Assembly (NCBI GenBank): GCA_002310195.1
Contig: DBYS01000004.1
Coordinates: 1-36,831, forward strand
Reading direction: 5' to 3'
DNA: 36,831 nucleotides
DNA from: Bacteroidales bacterium UBA1180
Lineage (GTDB): Bacteria > Bacteroidota > Bacteroidia > Bacteroidales > Paludibacteraceae
The translations under genes were made by a program, and so were the position numbers. The stretch's first letter is position 1. The number at the start of each line of letters is the position of its first letter. The notes under the pieces are model-generated. The model was not told the origin of the DNA and ran no database searches. It was given only the letters and a program-made list of their open reading frames with translations. This document shows positions 31,764-36,831 of this stretch, in pieces.

Positions 31764-33127
31764 GCTATAGCGTCTTTGATCTGTTGCGCCAGCGCATCGG
31801 CCTGCTCAACGGTAGCCGCTTCGCTGTAGATGCGTATGATCGGTTCGGTGTTCGACTTGCGCAGATGAACCCATCCGTCGGCAAAATCGATCTTCACACC
31901 GTCGATGGTTGTGATGCGCTCGTTGGCGTACTTTTGTTTGATGCGTTCGAGCAGCGCATCGACATCGATATCCGGCGTGAGGTCGATCCTGTTCTTCGAT
32001 ATGCAGTAGTTCGGGTAGGTCTGGCGGAGCTGACTGACCTTCATGCCGCTGTGTGCCAGATGGCTGAGGAACAGCGCTACGCCTACCAATGCATCGCGGC
32101 CGTAGTGGCTGGCGGGATAGATCACGCCGCCGTTGCCCTCGCCGCCTATCACGGCACCGTTCTTGCGCATCAGGGTGGTTACATTCACTTCACCCACGGC
32201 CGAAGCCTCGTACGTGCCGCCGTAGCGCTTGGTCACATCCGCCAGGGCGCGCGATGACGAGAGGTTGCTCACGGTGTTACCTGGAGTGTGCTGGAGCACG
32301 TAGTCCGCTACGCTGACCAGCGTATATTCCTCGCCGAACATGTCACCGTTCTCGCAGATGAGTGCCAGGCGGTCAACATCCGGATCGACAACGATACCGA
32401 GATCAGCCTTGCCTTCGCGCATCAGATCGCTGATCTGCGTCAGGTTCTGCGGGATCGGTTCGGGGTTATGGGCAAAGTGTCCGTCAGGCGTGCAGTTCAG
32501 GCGGATAATGTTCTTCACACCCAGTGCTTCGAGCATTGCCGGTATAGCCAGACCGCCAACGGAGTTGACGCAATCGATCGCTACGGTGAAGTTCGCTTTG
32601 CGTATAGCCTCTGCATCCACGAGCTTGAGGTTCATTACGTTCTGCACATGGTAGGGCAGGTAATCCTTGTGCTCGATAGCACCCAGACCGTCGATCCCGG
32701 CAAACAGGAAATCCTCTTTTTCCGCTATGGCGAGCACCTCTTTGCCCTCGGCGTCCGACAGAAACTCACCGCGCTCGTTCAGCAGCTTGAGTGCGTTCCA
32801 TTGCATGGGGTTGTGGCTGGCGGTGAGGATGATACCTCCTGCAGCTTGCTCGCCAATGACAGCAAGCTCGGTGGTAGGCGTGGTAGCCAGACCGATGTTC
32901 ACCACATGGCAACCCATGCCGCTCAGAGTCGCGCTGACCAGCATATCAACCATCTGACCGCTGATACGTGCATCGCGGCCGACGATGATCGTGTTGTTGC
33001 CGGGCATTGCCTTACGGCGCTGTGTCGCGTATGCGGCAGTGAAGCGAACGATATCTACGGGATTCAGACCCTCGCCTACGCGACCGCCTATAGTGCCGCG
33101 TATGCCGGAAATACTTTTAACTAACAT
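31760..33127 (-). CDS. glmM: Alpha-D-phosphohexomutase (phosphoglucosamine/phosphomannomutase)
   Basis: A 455-residue phosphohexomutase. The phosphoserine is Ser104 in TASHNPMQWNALK, the magnesium loop is DPDVDR (Asp248, Asp250, Asp252), the sugar-binding loop is GGEGNGG (around 328-334) and the phosphate-binding loop is RKSNTEPIIRIY (near 425). GlcN-6-P to GlcN-1-P interconversion for UDP-GlcNAc is the likely reaction, given the lpxB neighbour. The sugar loop differs from the GEQSGH of E. coli-type GlmM and from the GEMSGH of PMM/PGM, so the substrate is not fixed by sequence. It overlaps surE by 4 nt. Confidence 0.85.
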   Translation of the reverse strand: MLVKSISGIRGTIGGRVGEGLNPVDIVRFTAAYATQRRKAMPGNNTIIVGRDARISGQMVDMLVSATLSGMGCHVVNIGLATTPTTELAVIGEQAAGGIILTASHNPMQWNALKLLNERGEFLSDAEGKEVLAIAEKEDFLFAGIDGLGAIEHKDYLPYHVQNVMNLKLVDAEAIRKANFTVAIDCVNSVGGLAIPAMLEALGVKNIIRLNCTPDGHFAHNPEPIPQNLTQISDLMREGKADLGIVVDPDVDRLALICENGDMFGEEYTLVSVADYVLQHTPGNTVSNLSSSRALADVTKRYGGTYEASAVGEVNVTTLMRKNGAVIGGEGNGGVIYPASHYGRDALVGVALFLSHLAHSGMKVSQLRQTYPNYCISKNRIDLTPDIDVDALLERIKQKYANERITTIDGVKIDFADGWVHLRKSNTEPIIRIYSEAATVEQADALAQQIKDAIA

Positions 33128-33133
33128 GGTGTT

Positions 33134-33679
33134 TTAATATCTTGGTATTTGTATTTGCATGTCATAGCCGTAGGGCGTGACGGAGCTCTTCTCGGCATCC
33201 AGGCCTTGCTTGCTCGGGCAGATGATCTTGCATGCTGCGCCGGAGTGCTTCATGTACGCAACCGCTACATGCCATCCGACCGGTGCTGTGGTGTAGTCGG
33301 TCAGGTAAGCGAACTGAGTGGGGTATGCCTGCTCGGCGGTGGTCATGTAACTGGCCGTGTCGGCTATAGCATCCAGGGTATAACGGGTGTAGCGAACGAG
33401 GATCTTGTCGCCCTGCTTGACCGTGTAGCTGTCGTCGCCGGTACGCACCAGATGGAAGTACAGATCGTCGTAACCCGGTACTTTCAGATAATCCTTCTCG
33501 CCCCACGATCCGTCTTCGGGCTCCTCGTAAATGACGCGGATGTTCTGCCGCTGCATGAAGTCCTCAATCAACTTGTCCTCAGCCGCACGTTTGGCCGAGT
33601 AGCTGTTCTGATTGCAGGAGGTCATTGCTGCCAGCAGCATGATCATGCCGATAATGATGGTATAATGTCTGCTATTCAT
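33134..33679 (-). CDS. DUF4827-like lipoprotein (FKBP-like)
   Basis: A 181-residue lipoprotein: signal IIIGMIMLLAAMTSC, lipidated Cys22. The mature part begins with a charged helix (KRAAEDKLIEDFMQRQNIRVI) and contains QGDKILVRYTRYTLD followed by a long central region and PVGWHVAVAYMKHSGAACKIICPSKQGL. The layout resembles DUF4827 proteins, which look like divergent FKBP-type peptidyl-prolyl isomerases; catalysis is not shown. It sits 9 bp after the next upstream gene, another FKBP-like lipoprotein, and 6 bp before glmM. Confidence 0.7.
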   Translation of the reverse strand: MNSRHYTIIIGMIMLLAAMTSCNQNSYSAKRAAEDKLIEDFMQRQNIRVIYEEPEDGSWGEKDYLKVPGYDDLYFHLVRTGDDSYTVKQGDKILVRYTRYTLDAIADTASYMTTAEQAYPTQFAYLTDYTTAPVGWHVAVAYMKHSGAACKIICPSKQGLDAEKSSVTPYGYDMQIQIPRY

Positions 33680-33688
33680 AATTCAGTT

Positions 33689-34249
33689 TTATTCTTCTGT
33701 CAGTTCAATGTCGATATACGGGCTGCTGTGCCGGGTCAGCCTTGTGCGGATGTTCGTGTACGGGCGGACGAATGCGTTGCCGTTGGTTCCGTACGCGAAG
33801 TTCCACGGCACGAGCATGATCACCGTATCTTCGTCCACCATCTCCCGCAACATCAGTTCGTAACTGAACGGTTCGCCTACCGACGGGTCAAACTCGCGTA
33901 TGGCATCGATGATGAACCGTCCGTTGAGGTCATACACCGTCTCATGGATCAGGCAGCACGTGTCCCTGCCCGGCGCGAGGTTGGGGTAATCAATATGCTC
34001 GTCGCTCTTGTGTGTATACCGGTACCACCAGCCGAACTCATGCTGCGCCCAGCGGTGCGTGCTGTCGGCTTTGATGACTGCTATCACCTCGTTCTCCGCT
34101 TCGATGGACTTGCGCTGGAGGGCATAGATGTCCAGCAGCTCGGTTGAGTCCTTATCGCCGCCCGTGAACAGGTTGAACGGCCGCCTATGGCAACCCGTAA
34201 GGATCACCGCCAGCAATACAACTATATAACTTACTATCCTCTTCAACAA
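33689..34249 (-). CDS. GldI-like FKBP-type lipoprotein, degenerate
   Basis: A 186-residue lipoprotein with lipobox ILTGC (lipidated Cys20). The C-terminal half has the FKBP-like sequence FSYELMLREMVDEDTVIMLVPWNFAYGTNG and PYTNIRTRL, where FKBP enzymes have a VPxxLAYG motif and a PPxxxL strand. Several isomerase pocket residues look altered. The family includes gliding-motility lipoprotein GldI, but the match is by wording only. It lies 9 bp after rmlA and is tightly packed with the next lipoprotein. Confidence 0.7.
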   Translation of the reverse strand: MLKRIVSYIVVLLAVILTGCHRRPFNLFTGGDKDSTELLDIYALQRKSIEAENEVIAVIKADSTHRWAQHEFGWWYRYTHKSDEHIDYPNLAPGRDTCCLIHETVYDLNGRFIIDAIREFDPSVGEPFSYELMLREMVDEDTVIMLVPWNFAYGTNGNAFVRPYTNIRTRLTRHSSPYIDIELTEE

Positions 34250-34258
34250 CTCAATGTT

Positions 34259-35137
34259 CTATCTACTCTCCGCCAAGCGGATCAGATACTGTCCGTACGA
34301 GGTCTTGCCCATCTCTTCGCCGAGGGCACGGAGCTGCTCGCTGTTGATCCAGCCCTGACGCCATGCGATCTCCTCGATGCAGCTGACGTAGAACCCCTGG
34401 CGGTTCTGGATGGTAGCGATGAAGTTACCCGCCTCGATCAGGCTGTCGCAGTTGCCGGTATCGAGCCATGCAAAGCCTCGCGAGAAGAGCTTGACGCTCA
34501 GCGTCCCTTCCTCCAGATAGGTCTTGTTAAGGTCAGTGATCTCATACTCGCCGCGCTTCGACGGCTTGAGAGCTGCAGCTTTAGCGGTGACGGTAGCGTC
34601 GTAGAAGTACAGTCCGGGCACTGCGTAGTTCGATTTGGGTTCGGCTGGTTTCTCCTCGAGCGAGAGCACATGTCCCTTGCTGTCGAACTCTACTACGCCG
34701 TACGCACGCGGATCCATCACCTCGTAGCCGAAGATGCATGCGCCGCCCCGCTTTTCCACCTGCGAAACAGCATCGCGCAGCATACGGCGGAAACCGTGAC
34801 CGTAGAACAGATTGTCGCCCAGTATGAGGCAGCCGGGTTCACCACCCAGAAACTCCTTGCCCAGAACGAACGCCTGTGCCAAGCCGTTCGGCACGAGTTG
34901 TACCTTGTACTCCAGACGCATGCCCAGACGCTTGCCGTCGCCCAGCAGCTCTTCGAACATCGGCAGATCGCGAGGCGTGGAGATGATCAGCACTTCGCGT
35001 ATGCCTGCCATCATCAACGTCGATAGCGGATAATAGATCATCGGCTTGTCATACACCGGCATGATCTGCTTGCTGATAGCTTTCGATAGCGGGTACAAAC
35101 GTGTGGCACTGCCGCCTGCTAAAATGATTCCTTTCAT
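34259..35137 (-). CDS. rmlA: Glucose-1-phosphate thymidylyltransferase
   Basis: A 292-residue nucleotidyltransferase making dTDP-glucose, the first step to dTDP-rhamnose. The signature LAGGSATRLYP (7-16), KAISKQIMPVYDKPMIYYPLS, LILGDNLFYGHGF and EEKPAEPKSNYAVPGLYFYD is near-diagnostic. The frame is open to 35200, but the ATG at 35137 begins MKGIILAGG as in the family, and the promoter lies within the longer reading, so 35137 is the start. rmlB, rmlC and rmlD are not adjacent. It leads the eight-gene unit down to 29212. Confidence 0.95.
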   Translation of the reverse strand: MKGIILAGGSATRLYPLSKAISKQIMPVYDKPMIYYPLSTLMMAGIREVLIISTPRDLPMFEELLGDGKRLGMRLEYKVQLVPNGLAQAFVLGKEFLGGEPGCLILGDNLFYGHGFRRMLRDAVSQVEKRGGACIFGYEVMDPRAYGVVEFDSKGHVLSLEEKPAEPKSNYAVPGLYFYDATVTAKAAALKPSKRGEYEITDLNKTYLEEGTLSVKLFSRGFAWLDTGNCDSLIEAGNFIATIQNRQGFYVSCIEEIAWRQGWINSEQLRALGEEMGKTSYGQYLIRLAESR

Positions 35138-35169
35138 ATCGTGTGTTGTTAGTTTTCCGAACTTGCCTG

Positions 35170-35201
35170 CAAAGTTACGAATTTTTTTTGATATTTGCAA
35201 A
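35170..35201 (-). promoter_or_regulatory. rmlA promoter
   Basis: On the minus strand: TTTG (35198-35201), 20 bp, TAACTTTG (35170-35177), a perfect match. The -33 box lies inside the palindrome ATATTTGCAAATAT (35191-35204). Confidence 0.82.
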
Positions 35202-35226
35202 TATATTTGATAAATTTATCAAATAT
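35191..35226. promoter_or_regulatory. Two linked palindromes with ATATTTG half-sites
   Basis: ATATTTGCAAATAT (35191-35204) is a perfect 14-bp palindrome. ATATTTGATAAA (35203-35214) with TTTATCAAATAT (35215-35226) is a perfect 24-bp palindrome that covers the MATE stop codon. Both share the half-site ATATTTG, giving four half-sites in 36 bp over and just upstream of the rmlA -33 box. An operator for rmlA is inferred. No T-run follows on the MATE side, so a terminator is less likely. Confidence 0.6.
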
Positions 35227-36589
35227 TCACTTTTCTGAACCGTCCCACTTGCACGTATATCATGATCGCCGCCACGATGGCTGAGATCGTGTCGCTGGCA
35301 GGTATGCTCCACCATACACCCTGTATCGGATCATCGAACATCAGCGGCATAAGCAGTGCCAGCGGGATGAGAAACAGCACCTGACGGGTCAGGCTCAGGA
35401 AGATCGATTTGCCGGCCATGCCTATCGAGGTAAAGAAGTTGCCTGCCACCATCTGGAAGCCTACAAGCAGCATCGACGAGGCGAGAATACGCATCGGACG
35501 GATGGTCTGCTCCAGCAGCAGCTCATCGTGGGTGAACAGCAGGATCATCCATCGCGGCACGAACTCACCGAGCACGAACACGCAGCCCATCACGATCGTG
35601 GCGCATATAGCCGTCAGTTCGAACGCACGCAGCATACGCTCGTACTGGCGTGCTCCGTAGTTGTAGCCCACTATAGGCTGCATACCTTGGTTCAGACCCA
35701 TCACGATCATTGCAAACACGAATACGAACCGGTTGATCACACCGTACGAAGCCAGGGCCATATCGCCGCCGTACTGCTTGAACTGATTGTTCAGAATGAT
35801 GATCACGAAGCAGTGCGCGATGTTCATCAGGAACGGCGACAGACCGATAGCCAGTGCACGCTTGGTGATGACTGCATCCAGACGCCATATACCCCGGTGG
35901 AAATGAATGATCTCCTTCGGGTTCATGAAGATCATCATTTGCCATACTACGGCTATTGCCTGCGAGAGGATAGTAGCTACAGCTGCGCCGCGTACACCCA
36001 TATCCAGGCCGAAGATGAAGATCGGGTCAAGCACGATGTTGATGAACACCGCCACGATCGTTGCTACCATCGAGGTCTTCGGGTGCCCCATCGAACGGAG
36101 CATACTGTTCAGTCCGTAATAGATGTGCGTCAGGATATTGCCGATCAGTATGATCTCCATGTACTCCCGCGCATACGCTATCGTCGCCTCGCTCGCACCG
36201 AAAGCGTACAGGATCGGGTCGAGCCATATCAGACCTATGGCCATCACCAGCGAACCGAGGATAGCGTTGAGCAGGATCACGTTGCCGAGTATGCGTCCGG
36301 CGGTGTTGTAATCTTTCTCGCCGAGCTTGATAGCCACGAGCGTGCTTGCACCTACGCCTACCAGTGTGCCGAACGCCGCACAGATGTCCATAAACGGCTT
36401 GGCAACCGTCAATCCCGACAGCGCCAGCGGACCGCAACCGTGACCGATGAAGATCGAGTCCACCATGTTGTACAGTGAGGTCGCGGTCATTGCTATGATC
36501 CCCGGCAACGCGTACTTCATCAGCAGGGTGCGGATAGACTCCGTACCCAACTCATCGGCTTTCAGTGGTGCTCCGTTGCGACGTGACAT
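35219..36589 (-). CDS. MATE-family efflux transporter
   Basis: A 456-residue membrane protein with twelve hydrophobic segments in two repeated halves. The first helix region LLMKYALPGIIAMTATSLYNMVDSIFIGHGCG and the repeat-half sequence FVFAMIVMGLNQGMQPIVGYNYGARQYERM are typical of the MatE domain. These carriers export drugs or toxic metabolites using sodium or proton gradients; the substrate is unknown. It is driven by the perfect promoter at 36611-36642, with an expected leader of only about 15 nt. Its stop codon lies within the palindrome at 35203-35226, close to the rmlA promoter. Confidence 0.93.
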   Translation of the reverse strand: MSRRNGAPLKADELGTESIRTLLMKYALPGIIAMTATSLYNMVDSIFIGHGCGPLALSGLTVAKPFMDICAAFGTLVGVGASTLVAIKLGEKDYNTAGRILGNVILLNAILGSLVMAIGLIWLDPILYAFGASEATIAYAREYMEIILIGNILTHIYYGLNSMLRSMGHPKTSMVATIVAVFINIVLDPIFIFGLDMGVRGAAVATILSQAIAVVWQMMIFMNPKEIIHFHRGIWRLDAVITKRALAIGLSPFLMNIAHCFVIIILNNQFKQYGGDMALASYGVINRFVFVFAMIVMGLNQGMQPIVGYNYGARQYERMLRAFELTAICATIVMGCVFVLGEFVPRWMILLFTHDELLLEQTIRPMRILASSMLLVGFQMVAGNFFTSIGMAGKSIFLSLTRQVLFLIPLALLMPLMFDDPIQGVWWSIPASDTISAIVAAIMIYVQVGRFRKVNI

Positions 36590-36608
36590 GTGCTAACATC
36601 CTTTCTGC

Positions 36609-36684
36609 TGCAAAGTTACAAAAAAAATCCCACATTTGCAAACAATGCGGGACTTTTTTGTCAAAATAGTGCATATTTGCACTT
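36609..36684 (-). repeat. 76-bp terminator/promoter composite repeat, copy 2
   Basis: The minus-strand counterpart of 1130-1205 (67 of 76 identical, no gaps). It begins in the stop codon of the upstream lipoprotein gene (36683-36685). The second stem, 36644-36654 with 36626-36636, is followed on the minus strand by eight T (36620-36627). It therefore both terminates the lipoprotein transcript and carries the MATE promoter. Confidence 0.8.
36611..36642 (-). promoter_or_regulatory. MATE promoter
   Basis: On the minus strand: TTTG (36639-36642) in a hairpin loop, 20 bp, TAACTTTG (36611-36618). Confidence 0.82.
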
Positions 36685-36831
36685 ATAGCCTCTTCGAGGC
36701 ATCGTAGGATTCAATCGTTTTCGATTGGATCAGTACGGTCGTGTCCCCGCGTTGCACGTAGCTGCTGCTGGTCGTCACTGTCCGTGTCACGTTGCAGGAG
36801 TTCAGGGCTATCGCCAGCACTCCGGCTAAAC
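36683..36831 (-). CDS. Small lipoprotein, 5' end beyond the window
   Basis: Reading the minus strand from the window edge gives LAGVLAIALNSCNVTRTVTT, then SSSYVQRGDTTVLIQSKTIE and SYDASKRL before a TAA stop at 36683-36685. The first residues look like the end of a lipoprotein signal with lipobox ALNSC. The mature protein would be about 37 residues, rich in Thr and Ser. I do not recognise a named family. The start codon is outside the window. The stop abuts the composite terminator/promoter element that serves the next gene. Confidence 0.65.
   Translation of the reverse strand, partial: LAGVLAIALNSCNVTRTVTTSSSYVQRGDTTVLIQSKTIESYDASKRL

Noticed and set aside
35138..35200. 21-residue N-terminal extension of rmlA
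   Set aside because: It spans the perfect promoter at 35170-35201, and the family begins at MKGIILAGG.
35203..35226. Intrinsic terminator of the MATE gene
   Set aside because: The palindrome is perfect but AT-only in its core, has almost no loop and is not followed by a T-run on the minus strand.
1..36831. tRNA or rRNA genes
   Set aside because: No cloverleaf with a conserved T-arm sequence or rRNA signature was seen on either strand by eye; a covariance search would be decisive.

Overview
The window is chromosomal DNA from a member of the Bacteroidales (phylum Bacteroidota), probably an uncultured host-associated lineage. The evidence is: a GldJ-type gliding/T9SS lipoprotein, DUF5686 and DUF6150-like proteins, a Mpi-type serine invertase, a GH77 enzyme with tandem CBM20 domains, an LpxB pathway gene showing a Gram-negative envelope, and at least seven promoters of the Bacteroidota type (TTTG, 20 bp, TAnnTTTG). 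Shine-Dalgarno sequences are largely absent. All family names come from recognition of motifs in the translated sequence; no database was searched.

Layout. 1-1266 is an AT-rich accessory segment: a Mpi-family recombinase on the minus strand (31-636), then about 630 bp without a convincing gene. This gap holds five phased copies of a 10-bp motif (706-835), a second direct-repeat pair (921-965), three forward promoters, and a 76-bp terminator/promoter composite whose only other copy in the window lies at its far end (36609-36684). 1267-7309 encodes an AddA/AddB-type helicase-nuclease pair. It converges on a minus-strand group: DUF5686 protein, xerD, a lipoprotein, a LolC/E-type permease, rbfA and rpmH (7293-13067). 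Next on the minus strand come malQ (13309-15918), a flippase-like membrane protein and a ProX deacylase (16031-17493), metG, cdaA and folP (17686-21387).

A divergent promoter region (21388-21637) starts the plus-strand block: gldJ-like lipoprotein, gcvH, a strong terminator, then nadB, an NlpC/P60 peptidase, a SIMPL protein and a secreted endonuclease/phosphatase-fold protein (21638-29162). A bidirectional terminator (29196-29217) separates this from an eight-gene minus-strand envelope unit running from rmlA (35137) through two FKBP-like lipoproteins, glmM, surE, a small membrane protein and lpxB to a DUF6150-like repeat protein (29212). A MATE transporter and the 3' part of a small lipoprotein gene close the window.

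How the genes fit together. Most genes are housekeeping: recombination and repair (addAB, xerD), translation (rpmH, rbfA, metG, ProX), c-di-AMP and folate (cdaA, folP), NAD and one-carbon metabolism (nadB, gcvH), glucan use (malQ) and envelope building (rmlA, glmM, lpxB, lolC/E, gldJ). The less expected signals lie between genes: the phased sites beside the invertase, the duplicated terminator/promoter element whose stem differences all preserve base pairing, and a pair of palindromes covering the -33 box of the rmlA promoter.
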